12,271 bases of DNA from Betaproteobacteria bacterium (GCA_009693435.1 SHXF01000125.1:1-12271), one strand, 5' to 3'; positions 1 to 7,541 are shown, numbered from the stretch's first letter. The notes: generated from the sequence alone by a model not told the origin. A program made the numbers and translations.

Positions 1-263
1 GAAGGTAGAAAAAGCAGAGAAATCGTCAAATAAACGGTCGGTAGCGAGTAATTTTATGCCTATCGCATATTTCATTCCGCAGTGGAGTGAATCACCTCTG
101 TGCTCAAATGCCAACTGCTAAAATTGAAAAAATCACAGCCTCTCAGCTTGTGCTTGCGTAGCGGGACAAGTCATTTCACGGACTAGACACCCGGCAGGCA
201 TCGTTCACTACGATCTACAGTATGACAAGAAAGACTGCCAGGAGAGCACTGGATTTTTATTCC

Positions 264-270
264 GGAGGAG
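264..270 (+). promoter_or_regulatory. Shine-Dalgarno GGAGGAG for the first Bug gene
   Basis: GGAGGAG lies 2 nt before the ATG at 273 (4 nt if only the GGAGG core is counted). It is the only strong ribosome-binding site near the 5' end, and it favours 273 over the in-frame ATG at 222. Confidence 0.7.
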
Positions 271-272
271 TA

Positions 273-1241
273 ATGCTGACGCAGCGTTTTATGGTACCGA
301 TGTTGTCGGTTTGCATGACACTTCCGGGCGCGGGCGCGGGCGTGGTCTGCGCCCAGTACTATCCCAACAAGACCATACGCATGGTCACTGGTACTGTTGG
401 AAGCAGCGTTGATTCGGTGGCACGTCCGATCGCGCAAGGGCTAGCAGGCAACATGGGCCAGCCGGTCATAGTAGACAATCGTGGAGGCGGAGTTGTTCCG
501 GGAGAAACTGTCGCTAAAGCGGCACCCGATGGTTATACCCTGCTGGTTCACGCCAGCACCTTTTATTTTGCGCCCTTATTGCAAAAAACGCCTTACGATC
601 CAGTGAAGGATTTTTCACCTATCACAGTGGCGACAAGCTCGCCCGGCATTCTTGTTGTGCATCCATCAGTGCCGGTAAAGTTGGTCAAAGAATTGATCGC
701 TTTGGCGAAAGCCAGGCCGGGAGAGCTTAACTATGCTTCGGGTAATTCAGGCTCGATACCGCATCTCGCCGCGGAACTGTTCAAGGCTATGGCAGGGGTC
801 AATATAGTGCATATTCCCTATAACGGCTCCGGGCCCGCACTCAACGGTCTGATTGGCGGCCAGGTGCACTTGATGATCAGTGCTGCGGGGCCACTAACGC
901 CGCATGTCAAGTCGGGTAGATTGAAAGCGCTTGCGGTTACCAGTGCGACCCCATCCGCGCTGGCGCCCGGGTTGCCCACGGTGGCAGCCTCCGGACTGCC
1001 GGGCTATGAATCGGCATCGATGACGGGCATATTTGCACCCGTCAACACCCCTGAGACCCTCATCAATCGACTGAACCAGGAGATCGTGCGGGTCATCAAC
1101 ACCCCAGAGGCGAAAGAGCGATTCTTGAACTCTGGAGTAGAGACCGTCGGCGGCTCGCCGCAGGAGCTTGCGGCCGCTGTTAAATCCGAGATGGCGAGGA
1201 TGGGCAAGGTGATTAAGGATGCCGGCATCCGCGTCGAATAG
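273..1241 (+). CDS. Bug/TctC-family periplasmic solute-binding protein (subgroup A)
   Basis: This is a 322-aa extracytoplasmic receptor of the tripartite tricarboxylate transporter (TTT) family. Family members bind small carboxylates or related ligands in the periplasm. An N-terminal signal peptide ends in VCA-Q (likely cleavage after residue 27), followed by the family opening YYPNKTIRMV. Family signatures follow in order: VIVDNR, AAPDGYTLL, TPYDPVKDF, NYASG and IPYNGSGPAL. The start is set at 273, where GGAGGAG at 264-270 precedes ATG; an upstream ATG at 222 would put 17 hydrophilic residues before the signal peptide. The first ligand loop (GTVGSSVD) and second loop (DNRGGGVVPGETV) depart from the common PGGG and GAGG forms and resemble the two receptors at 7559-8509 and 8708-9682. 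No membrane subunits lie nearby. The family is certain; the ligand is unknown. Confidence 0.93.
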   Translation: MLTQRFMVPMLSVCMTLPGAGAGVVCAQYYPNKTIRMVTGTVGSSVDSVARPIAQGLAGNMGQPVIVDNRGGGVVPGETVAKAAPDGYTLLVHASTFYFAPLLQKTPYDPVKDFSPITVATSSPGILVVHPSVPVKLVKELIALAKARPGELNYASGNSGSIPHLAAELFKAMAGVNIVHIPYNGSGPALNGLIGGQVHLMISAAGPLTPHVKSGRLKALAVTSATPSALAPGLPTVAASGLPGYESASMTGIFAPVNTPETLINRLNQEIVRVINTPEAKERFLNSGVETVGGSPQELAAAVKSEMARMGKVIKDAGIRVE

Positions 1242-1300
1242 TTGCGTATATCAAATGGCGGTCTATTGCCGGACGCTAAACACTCGTTCAGTATGTGCCT

Positions 1301-1321
1301 AGGAGCCTGTCGGACTTAAAG
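1301..1321 (+). repeat. Left terminal inverted repeat of the MITE-like element
   Basis: These 21 bases are matched without mismatch by the reverse complement of 1444-1464. The match extends imperfectly inward, with a 1-nt bulge. Confidence 0.85.
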
Positions 1322-1372
1322 GAAATCGGCTGCAAAAGCGCCCGGCCGGTCCAACTTTCGCCGCCTTCTTGA

Positions 1373-1391
1373 CCCATAGAATGACTATGGG
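1373..1391. repeat. Central hairpin of the element (7-bp stem, 5-nt loop)
   Basis: CCCATAG and CTATGGG flank AATGA. The hairpin midpoint (1382) coincides with the midpoint of the whole element (1382.5), as expected for a designed palindrome rather than a random IS remnant. No T-tract follows on either strand, so it is not a canonical intrinsic terminator. Confidence 0.7.
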
Positions 1392-1443
1392 CCTTCGAAT
1401 TCGTCATAATCTGTCCTCGCCCAGCCACTTTTTCGCTTCGATT

Positions 1444-1464
1444 CTTTAAGTCCGACAGGCTCCT
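1444..1464 (-). repeat. Right terminal inverted repeat of the MITE-like element
   Basis: It begins CTTTAAGTCCGACAGGCTCC and is the exact reverse complement of 1301-1321. Confidence 0.85.
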
Positions 1465-1581
1465 GGCAGACGGAGCAACAAGTGAAGATTAAGAATTGCG
1501 AGGAGTAGGTAGCCGCTCAGGCGGAAAGTTTTGCAACAAACGCATGCGACAAACAGGAAACAGAATTTCACCCACGCTGCC

Positions 1582-1587
1582 AGGAGA
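1582..1587 (+). promoter_or_regulatory. Shine-Dalgarno AGGAGA for the amidohydrolase gene
   Basis: AGGAGA lies 7 nt upstream of ATG 1595, an ideal spacing. It selects this start over an in-frame TTG at 1496 that would add 33 non-conserved residues. Confidence 0.8.
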
Positions 1588-1594
1588 AGATTAT

Positions 1595-2767
1595 ATGGAA
1601 TACCGCTGTATTTCCGCCGATTGCCACATTGACGTGAGCTGGCTGCCGCATGATCTGTTCGTTTCCAATGCCTCGCAGTCCATGAAGGACCGCATGCCCT
1701 ACGTCACGCCGGGACCTGATGGCCAGATGTGGGTCACAAAGTCCGGGTTGAATCTCGGGCTCGCTTATGGCAAGGGCAGCACGGATTTCATCGGCGCTTC
1801 TGGCGTCGGGGTGAAGATCGTTCCTGGCAAGGTCGATCGAATTGATCGCATGGCCGCCACTGGTCTTTACACGGATGCTGCTCAGGGCATTTCCCGCCCC
1901 GCGACGCCCCAACTGCGTCTTCAGGATCAGGAACGCGATGGTATCCAGGCCGAGGTGATGTATGGTTTACTCGGCACCGGTAACAAGTTGACAGACCGTG
2001 AGGTCGCGGTCGAGTTCTACCGCATTTATAACGATTGGCTCTCCAGTTTTTGCAGTTGCGACCGCAAACGATTCGTGGGACTGGCTTCCATTCCCAACCA
2101 CGCCGTGGCGGCGGCGGTGGCCGAAACACGCCGCGTTGCCAAGCTCGGTTTGGGTGGGCTTGACATCTCCGTAACCTGGGACATGACCCCACTTTGGAAT
2201 CCCTACTGGGATCCTTTCTGGAAGGCGGCAGCGGAGGCGAACCTGCCGGTGCACTTCCATACCATCGGCCCCCCACGGGGCGCACCGCTGCCTGAGGATT
2301 CCCCCGAAGTACTTAGACTGGTGAGCAAGGCTACCTGGGGAGCGGTATCCCAGCTATTCATGGCAAATCTCCTGGCGTCGGTGATTCACTGCGGCGCGCT
2401 CGAACGATATCCGACTTTGCGCATTGTGCTCGGCGAGAGCGGCATCGGCTGGATTCCCTATGTTCTCGATCGCATGGACTACGAGTACGAAGGCCGCTAC
2501 AAGGACCTTCCCCTGAAAATGAAACCCAGCGATTACTGGCATCGTCAGTGCCGGGCCACTTTCCAGTACGACCGCGTCGGCGCTCGTCTGCTGGACATTC
2601 TGGGGGTTGAAAACGTGATGTGGGGTTCCGATTACCCGCATCCCGACGGCGTTTTTCCGGATTCACAGGAATATATTCAGCGGCAATTCAGCGATTTGCC
2701 TGGCGTGACGCAACGCAAAATTATCTGCGAAAACGCTGGTAAATTTTACGGACTGATAGATAGTTGA
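1595..2767 (+). CDS. Amidohydrolase-2 family metal-dependent hydrolase/decarboxylase
   Basis: This 390-aa cytoplasmic TIM-barrel protein belongs to the amidohydrolase-related group that includes ACMSD-like decarboxylases and related hydrolases (PF04909 type). Family hallmarks are visible in order: the beta-1 metal motif SADCHID (H11, D13), VHFH (H220, H222) on the barrel, SVIHCGALERYPTLRIVLGE (H265, E281), and the C-terminal MWGSDYPHPDG, whose D346 is the expected metal/catalytic Asp. It ends with ENAGKFYGL, the usual family tail. The length is normal for the family. The first motif is HxD rather than HxH, which is common in the subfamily acting on larger acids. The next frame starts inside its stop codon (TTGA, 2764-2767), which suggests coupling to the Bug genes downstream. 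The enzyme probably hydrolyses or decarboxylates a cyclic or aromatic acid; the substrate is not determinable here. Confidence 0.9.
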   Translation: MEYRCISADCHIDVSWLPHDLFVSNASQSMKDRMPYVTPGPDGQMWVTKSGLNLGLAYGKGSTDFIGASGVGVKIVPGKVDRIDRMAATGLYTDAAQGISRPATPQLRLQDQERDGIQAEVMYGLLGTGNKLTDREVAVEFYRIYNDWLSSFCSCDRKRFVGLASIPNHAVAAAVAETRRVAKLGLGGLDISVTWDMTPLWNPYWDPFWKAAAEANLPVHFHTIGPPRGAPLPEDSPEVLRLVSKATWGAVSQLFMANLLASVIHCGALERYPTLRIVLGESGIGWIPYVLDRMDYEYEGRYKDLPLKMKPSDYWHRQCRATFQYDRVGARLLDILGVENVMWGSDYPHPDGVFPDSQEYIQRQFSDLPGVTQRKIICENAGKFYGLIDS

Positions 2768-2955
2768 AAAAAATGCAGCGTCTTGTTGCTTGGATATTCG
2801 CGGCTGCGATGATGACCGTGGAAGCGGATGTAGGATTCGGCCAGGTCTATCCAGACAAGCCCATCCGCATAGTCACTTATCCGCCTGGTGGGAGCCTCAA
2901 TTCGGGCACTGATGTAAACGTGGTCGGGAGCGCGCCACTCGATGAGTCGACATGA
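2764..2955 (+). pseudogene. Truncated Bug/TctC receptor (N-terminal remnant, 63 codons)
   Basis: The frame begins with a signal peptide (MKKMQRLVAWIFAAAMMTV, then GFGQ) and the Bug opening VYPDKPIRIVTYPPGGS. After about 44 residues the family similarity stops. The last 19 residues (from LNSGTDVNV to DEST) do not continue the Bug fold, and about 260 residues are missing. It therefore looks like the 5' end of a Bug gene that lost its body by deletion, with the next complete Bug gene now abutting it. Start is TTG 2764, overlapping the amidohydrolase stop, or ATG 2773 in the same frame. Its stop overlaps the next start as ATGA (2952-2955). It could survive as a short secreted peptide or as a translational-coupling leader, but a decayed gene is the simpler reading. 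Confidence 0.7.
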
Positions 2956-3962
2956 AGAATAGGGCGCCATGGTTTCATGTGGTTTTGGCGGCGACAATTT
3001 TGACCACCGTTGCCACGAATGCGTTGCCTCAGACAACCACCGAAATTACATCGCAGGCTTATCCCATCAAACCGATTCGGTTGATCGTACCTTATGTCGT
3101 TGGCAGCGGCTCCAGTATTCTTGCGCGTGCCGTTGGCCAGAAACTCGGTGAAAGTTTCAACCAGCCGGTGGTGGTGGACAACCGGTCAGGCGCAAGCGGC
3201 ATTTTGGGAACCACTATGGTTGCGAAAGCAGCGCCGGACGGCTATACCCTGCTGTTTCCGTCCGCCGCCCATACCATACTCGCGAGCTATTTCGATGATT
3301 TGCCGTATGACACCGTGAAGGATTTTGCGCCGGTAACGCAGGTTAGCGCACTGCTTTACGTGCTGAGCGTGCATTCTGCGGTGGCGGCAAAATCTGTCAA
3401 GGAGCTTATCACCCTGGCCAAATCCAAGCCGGGCGAATTGAATTACGGCTCGGGTGTAAACGGCGGTGCGCCGCATCTGGCCGGAGAGTTGCTCAAGAAT
3501 CTGGCTGGAATCAACATTGTGCAGGTTCCGTACAGTGGGGGAGTACGCGCGGTTGCTGCATTGATGTCTGGCGAGGTACAGATCCTCTTCAGCGTCCTGG
3601 CGACGACGCTACCGCACATCAACGCTGGCAAGATCAGGTCGCTCGCGGTGAGCGGCGCGAAGCGTTCGCCGGCGGCGCCGGAACTGCCGACGGTGGCCGA
3701 ATCCGGTGTGCCGGGGTTTGACGTCACGACTTGGTATGGCGTCCTGGCGCCGGCGAAGACGCCCAAGCCGATCATTGACAGACTGCACGTTGAAATTGTC
3801 AGGGCACTCAACACACCGGGGTTGAAGGTGCTGCTAATGAACGATGGGCAGGAGTCCGTGGGTAGCACGCCGGATACGTTTGCCATCCACATTAAAGCGG
3901 AAGTGGCCAAGTGGGCTAAACTTATTGGAGCAACAGGGATGCGGGCTGATAAATCTTACTAA
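2952..3962 (+). CDS. Bug/TctC-family periplasmic solute-binding protein (subgroup B)
   Basis: This 336-aa TTT-family extracytoplasmic receptor has a signal peptide (residues about 1-24, MKNRAPWFHVVLAATILTTV then ATNA) and an unusually long linker before AYPIKPIRLIVPY. Family motifs follow: VVVDNRSGASGILGT, AAPDGYTLLF, LPYDTVKDFAPV, LNYGSG, VPYSGG, ELPTVAESGVPGF and TTWYGVLAPAKTPKPII. The first ligand loop reads YVVGSGSSI and lacks the Asp often seen after the glycines. The start ATG overlaps the stop of the preceding remnant (ATGA), and no good Shine-Dalgarno is present, so translation probably depends on coupling. Its stop codon overlaps the stop codon of the opposing dioxygenase pseudogene. 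The ligand is unknown. Confidence 0.92.
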   Translation: MKNRAPWFHVVLAATILTTVATNALPQTTTEITSQAYPIKPIRLIVPYVVGSGSSILARAVGQKLGESFNQPVVVDNRSGASGILGTTMVAKAAPDGYTLLFPSAAHTILASYFDDLPYDTVKDFAPVTQVSALLYVLSVHSAVAAKSVKELITLAKSKPGELNYGSGVNGGAPHLAGELLKNLAGINIVQVPYSGGVRAVAALMSGEVQILFSVLATTLPHINAGKIRSLAVSGAKRSPAAPELPTVAESGVPGFDVTTWYGVLAPAKTPKPIIDRLHVEIVRALNTPGLKVLLMNDGQESVGSTPDTFAIHIKAEVAKWAKLIGATGMRADKSY

Positions 3963-4859
3963 TAGGTGTAGCCCCTCGACGTGTTGCGTGTTTGCGTCGT
4001 ATCAGTATATAAATACCCTGTGGGTGGTCCGGAGACGGCCGTCTTCTCCAAACGACGACTCTGACTTCTTCGGTCGTAGTTGCCGAGCGCATTATGATTC
4101 ATGCAGCGTTGATCCCACACCACCAGGTCATCTTTTTGCCACTGGTGTCGATAGACGAACTGCTGACGTCTGGCATGATTGCGCAGGAAGTCGATCAGTG
4201 GCCTGCTCTCTTCCGGCGTCATGCCCACAAATAGCATAGCCTTATCTCCCACATACAGTGACTTGCGGCCCGTTTCGGGATGCACTTTGACCAGCAGGTG
4301 CGCCGCCGTCTTGGCTCGCCTCGATGCCTCCAGGCGTTCAGGGGTGGAGTGATCAAGGTCTTTCTCTTCCTGCATATGGACACATTCCAGTCCATCGATC
4401 AGCTTCTTCATTCCACTTCTTCATTCCATCCGATAAGGTTTCATACGCAAGATAATGGTTGGAGAATTGGGTATCTCCGCCGACTTCCGGGACCGCCACG
4501 GCTTTCAGGAACGATATGATGTAGGGGCTGACCCGATAAGATGCATCAGAGTGCCAGTCCGATCCCGCGTAGTCCGCATCAGCCGGGCCACCATCCGTTT
4601 TGGGCGTGTTGATTACACATGAAATCTCGCGACAATCGGGAAGCGTGGTTCCCTGGGTTTTAGAAAGCTCTCCAAACCTCCGGCTGAATGCGATGAATTG
4701 CTCCCGCGTAAGGGATTGTCCACGGAACAGAAGCAGGCAGTGCTCGAGTAATGCGCGGCGAATTTGACTTGAAATCTCGTCAGTTAGCGCATTGGTGATG
4801 TCAACCCCGCTGATCTCAGCGCCCAACGGGTACGACAACTTTCGAATTTTCAAGCTCAT
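3959..4859 (-). pseudogene. TauD/TfdA-type Fe(II)/2-oxoglutarate dioxygenase, frameshifted by a tandem duplication
   Basis: This is a paralogue of the intact dioxygenase at 5014-5865. The first frame (from ATG 4859) opens IRKLSYPLGAEISGVD and includes the metal motif DWHSD (H103, D105) and GGDTQFSNHYLAYETLSDGMKK. It then leaves frame and stops at 4353 after about 20 aberrant residues. The second frame resumes with MKKLIDGLECVHM and carries HPETGRKSLYVG, FVYRHQW, and WDQRCMNH, which holds the distal iron-ligand His. The cause is visible: a perfect 13-bp tandem duplication at 4403-4428. Removing one copy gives a single 295-codon frame matching the neighbour throughout. The truncated 168-aa product lacks the distal His and the 2-oxoglutarate-binding Arg region, so it should be inactive. 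No strong Shine-Dalgarno precedes ATG 4859. Confidence 0.9.
4403..4428 (-). repeat. 13-bp perfect tandem duplication (frameshift lesion)
   Basis: CTTCTTCATTCCA occurs at 4403-4415 and again at 4416-4428 (TGGAATGAAGAAG on the coding strand). Thirteen extra bases shift the frame by one. The intact paralogue has a single GGAATGAAAAAACTGAT-type segment (encoding GMKKLI) here, so the extra copy is the derived state. Confidence 0.92.
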
Positions 4860-5013
4860 ATAGTCTCGCGTTCTGCTTGGAAGATGGAAGATTGATACGC
4901 CCGTCGCTCGTCGCCCGCGTCATGCGGCCATGCAACGCCACAGTGGTTCCAACCTGAAACTTGCGGTGACAGCCGCCGGCGGTGCCTAGTCGCCCGGTCC
5001 GGGATCGATAACC

Positions 5014-5865
5014 CTATTGCAGAGGTCCATCGTATACAGATCCGGACTGCGTTCCCAGCAGCGTTGTTCTCTCCATATGGCGTATCCGGCTCCTGTCGTA
5101 GTCTCCAACCGCATTGTGCATCATGCAGCGGTTATCCCACATCACCAGATCATCCTGCAGCCAGCAGTGCCTGTAGACGAACTGCGCACGCGTAGCGTGG
5201 CTGCACAAAAATCGCAGCAAAGGTTTACTCTCGTCCGCGCTCATTCCCGCGAACTGCTTTATTTTTTCGGTCAGGTAAAGCACTTTACGACCGGTCTCGG
5301 GATGCACTTTGACGATCGGGTGTGCAACCGGAGGATTGAGCCGCATCGTCTCCGCCAGGCGCTCTGGAGTGCTGGTGTCGAGGCGTCGAGTGCCTCCATA
5401 GTGAACACCGTGGAGTCCTGCAATCAGTTTTTTCATTCCGTCCGACAGCGTCTCGTACGCCAGATACATATTTGCAAACATCGTGTCACCACCGGTCCGC
5501 GGAATTTCGACTGCGCGCAGCAGCGATGCCATGGATGGTTTCAATGAAAATGCATTGTCCGTGTGCCAGTATTCGCCGACGTAGTCAGGCGCTTTGGCGC
5601 CGAGTTCGGGCTTATTCAGAAAAATTTCCGGATCTTCAGTTCTGTTTAGAACGACTCCCTCCTGCCGATCGAGTTCGCCGAAGCGCCGGCTGAATGCGAT
5701 GTGCTGCTGCCGGGTCAACGCCCGGCCACGAAACAATAGTATGCCGTAGTCCAAAAACGCCTTATGAATCTGATCAAAGGTCTCGTCGTCCAGTGGCCTG
5801 CTGAGGTCTATGCCGCTGACCTCTGCACCCATCGCATGCGACAAGCGGCGGATTTTCGCGTTCAT
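5014..5865 (-). CDS. TauD/TfdA-family Fe(II)/2-oxoglutarate-dependent dioxygenase
   Basis: This 283-aa cytoplasmic enzyme is expected to hydroxylate a small organic substrate, using O2 and 2-oxoglutarate and releasing succinate and CO2. The family includes taurine dioxygenase and the TfdA-like herbicide ether-cleaving enzymes. Visible features are the N-terminal GAEVSGIDLSRPL, the iron motif YWHTD (H101, D103), GGDTMFANMYLAYETL, HPETGRKVLYLT, and the C-terminal WDNRCMMH, whose H250 completes the facial triad. Downstream Arg residues R262 and R266 align with the 2-oxoglutarate and acid-binding Arg of TauD. AGGAGGT (5869-5875) lies just upstream of ATG 5865. It follows the FAD dehydrogenase gene after a 121-bp gap with a stem-loop and is followed by its broken paralogue. 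The family is certain; the substrate is not. Confidence 0.93.
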   Translation of the reverse strand: MNAKIRRLSHAMGAEVSGIDLSRPLDDETFDQIHKAFLDYGILLFRGRALTRQQHIAFSRRFGELDRQEGVVLNRTEDPEIFLNKPELGAKAPDYVGEYWHTDNAFSLKPSMASLLRAVEIPRTGGDTMFANMYLAYETLSDGMKKLIAGLHGVHYGGTRRLDTSTPERLAETMRLNPPVAHPIVKVHPETGRKVLYLTEKIKQFAGMSADESKPLLRFLCSHATRAQFVYRHCWLQDDLVMWDNRCMMHNAVGDYDRSRIRHMERTTLLGTQSGSVYDGPLQ

Positions 5866-5868
5866 ATG

Positions 5869-5875
5869 ACCTCCT
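5869..5875 (-). promoter_or_regulatory. Shine-Dalgarno AGGAGGT for the dioxygenase gene
   Basis: A near-perfect anti-16S match ends 3 nt before ATG 5865. It contrasts with the paralogue at 4859, which has no clear site. Confidence 0.75.
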
Positions 5876-5901
5876 GAGAAATGTTATTTTGCACGGACGA
5901 A

Positions 5902-5939
5902 AATTGAGGCTCAAGGCTTACTCAGCCTTGATTTCAATT
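5902..5939. other. Two-tier stem-loop between the FAD dehydrogenase and dioxygenase genes
   Basis: An inner perfect 8-bp stem (TCAAGGCT 5911-5918 with AGCCTTGA 5924-5931, 5-nt loop TACTC) is enclosed by an outer 6-bp stem (AATTGA 5902-5907 with TCAATT 5934-5939). On the - strand it lies about 45 nt after the dehydrogenase stop and about 37 nt before the dioxygenase start, and is followed after 7-10 nt by a short AATTTT stretch. It could be a weak terminator, a processing/stability hairpin or an operator. A poor promoter-like pair (TTGAGC, 17 nt, CAAAAT) overlaps its downstream side on the - strand, but both boxes match only 4 of 6 consensus bases. Confidence 0.5.
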
Positions 5940-5986
5940 GCCTGCCGACTCCATTGAGCGTTTCATAATATCTGCGTTTGACGCGA

Positions 5987-7531
5987 CTATGAGGTCATGG
6001 CTTGTGCTTGTTCCCGTACCGCATAGCTTCCCGCTCCGCACCCGGCGATACGGCCGAACACCGCTCCCGACATCAGGCCGGCCCCTCCCAGATAGTTGAA
6101 ATACCAGATTCCTCCAACCAGTTCCCCCGCGGCATACAGCCCCGGCAGCGGCGCATCGGCTATATCGAGCACGCGCCCTGTGGTATCAATTTTTAGCCCG
6201 CCAAAGGTAAACGTAATGGCGGGGCCCACGGCGTACGCATCAAAAGGTGGCGTCTCCAGCGGATTCGCCCAGTTCGACTTGTTGATGTCGAGGCCGGCAG
6301 TGCAGCGTCCGTCCTTGATGCTGGGAACGAAGGGGACCTCCCGCTTGACCGCGGCGTTGTATTCCCGCATCGTCTCCAGAAACTGCGCAGGGTTCACGTT
6401 CTCCATGCGGGCAACCAGCTCCTCCAGCGTATTGGCCTGCACCCTGGTGGCGCCGGGCAACCTGTAGTCATCGCGCCGATGCTGAGCGCCCAGCGCATCG
6501 AATACCTGCCATGCATAACTCCCCGGCTGCTGCAGCACGATGCGGCCGTAGCGGGCATAAGTAACGCTATGAAAGTCCGCGCCCTCGTCAAGGAAGCGCT
6601 TGCCCTCTGCATTCACCATGATCCCCAATGGGTAGCTATGACGTTGCGCACTCGTACGGGCGTTGACGTCGCCGAAATCCGGCGCATAGCGTTCCCACGA
6701 AACTGCATGGCATGCCGACCAATGGCCGTAAGGCTGGGCGCCGATATCCAGCGCCATGCGGATACCATCCCCGGTGTTGTAGCGGGTGCCCCGCACCTTG
6801 GCGATATCCCACCCCGGCCCCAGGTAGCGGGTGCGCCATTCGCGGTTCGCCTCAAAACCACCACAGGCCAGCACCACCGCGCGCGCACGGATGTCCTCCT
6901 CAACACCGCCCGCAATCACCCGCACGCCCGCTACGCCGGAGCGCCCGCGCAGCAGCGTCGTTGCGCGGGCGTTATAGCGCACCGCGATGCCGAGCTTCTC
7001 GGCGGCCTTGAAGTGCGCATCAACCAGTCCGCGCCCGGCGCCCACCGCGGCGATGACCAGGCCGCTGAAGAATTTGAGACGACCTTCGTGCTTGAAGGTC
7101 TGGCGCGCGAACTTGGGCGCGAATCGCACGGACTTCTCGCGAACCCAGTTCACCGTGTCAGTACTGCGGCGAACCAGAATCTCCGCCAGATCCGGATCGA
7201 TGTGGTACTGCGTAATGCTGCCAAGCTCGTCCAGGTACTGGTCCGCCGTATACGCCCCGAAATCCGTGTTGGCAATTTCCGCGTCGGTGAGGTCTGGCAC
7301 GAATTTCCTGATGGTTTCAACGCCATCGTGCAGCATCAGGAAGCCGCCCTCGGTGAAAGCGCTGTTGCCGCCGCGCTGTTCCTGCGGCGCGCGTTCGAGA
7401 ACAAGCACCTTTGCGCCCTGCTCCTGCGCGGACATCGCCGCACACATGGCGGCGTTACCCGCTCCGACAACGATGACATCATAATCAATAGGTTCGATGA
7501 TAATCTCCTCCACAAGACTTGGTGTTTCCAA
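5987..7531 (-). CDS. FAD-dependent dehydrogenase, fumarate reductase/tricarballylate dehydrogenase-like
   Basis: This flavoprotein of about 514 aa belongs to the FAD_binding_2 superfamily (fumarate reductase flavoprotein, 3-ketosteroid dehydrogenase, TcuA). The N-terminal dinucleotide fold reads DYDVIVVGAGNAAMCAAMSA (GxGxxA at residues 23-28), followed by the acidic strand end VLVLERAP and the RGGNSAFTEGG segment typical of this group. The C-terminal FAD segment GLYAAGELVGG leads to NYLGGAGLMSGAVFGRIAG (about 464-497). Overall it resembles FAD-dependent tricarballylate dehydrogenases (TcuA type) best, though an exact substrate is inference. The start is probably TTG 7531, with GAGGAAA 10 nt upstream, because no in-frame ATG precedes the FAD fold. 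It follows the Bug gene stop by 27 nt, so they are likely co-transcribed. It probably oxidises or reduces a C-C bond in a polycarboxylate or related acid. Confidence 0.87.
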   Translation of the reverse strand: METPSLVEEIIIEPIDYDVIVVGAGNAAMCAAMSAQEQGAKVLVLERAPQEQRGGNSAFTEGGFLMLHDGVETIRKFVPDLTDAEIANTDFGAYTADQYLDELGSITQYHIDPDLAEILVRRSTDTVNWVREKSVRFAPKFARQTFKHEGRLKFFSGLVIAAVGAGRGLVDAHFKAAEKLGIAVRYNARATTLLRGRSGVAGVRVIAGGVEEDIRARAVVLACGGFEANREWRTRYLGPGWDIAKVRGTRYNTGDGIRMALDIGAQPYGHWSACHAVSWERYAPDFGDVNARTSAQRHSYPLGIMVNAEGKRFLDEGADFHSVTYARYGRIVLQQPGSYAWQVFDALGAQHRRDDYRLPGATRVQANTLEELVARMENVNPAQFLETMREYNAAVKREVPFVPSIKDGRCTAGLDINKSNWANPLETPPFDAYAVGPAITFTFGGLKIDTTGRVLDIADAPLPGLYAAGELVGGIWYFNYLGGAGLMSGAVFGRIAGCGAGSYAVREQAQAMTS

Positions 7532-7541
7532 TTTAGAAAAA

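Larger units (their letters stand above)
1301..1464. mobile_element. MITE-like palindromic element with 21-bp terminal inverted repeats
   Basis: This 164-bp non-coding element is bounded by perfect 21-bp inverted repeats. The left arm begins AGGAGCCTGTCGGACTTAA (1301-1321) and its exact reverse complement occupies 1444-1464. A 7-bp perfect hairpin, CCCATAG-aatga-CTATGGG (1373-1391), lies almost exactly at its centre. The sequences between the ends and the centre are also partly complementary (for example AATCG at 1324-1328 against CGATT at 1439-1443), so the whole element could fold into one long imperfect hairpin. If the ends are taken as GAGCCTGTC, the flanking tetranucleotides are CTAG (1299-1302) and CTGG (1463-1466), possibly a decayed target duplication. 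No transposase is encoded, so it would need mobilising in trans by a full insertion sequence with similar ends. The parent IS family is not assigned here. It sits between a Bug gene and the amidohydrolase gene, where it could also act on transcription. Confidence 0.7.

Noticed and set aside
1..121. Open frame from the window edge to TAA at 119-121 (about 39 codons)
   Set aside because: No recognisable motif and an AT-rich composition. It could be the tail of an upstream gene, but nothing supports that over chance. I see no other gene or convincing promoter in 1-272.
4860..5013. GC-rich palindromes (CCGCCGGCGG, CCCGGACCGGG) between the two dioxygenase genes
   Set aside because: Loops are too small or absent, and there is no T-tract. 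They are not convincing terminators.
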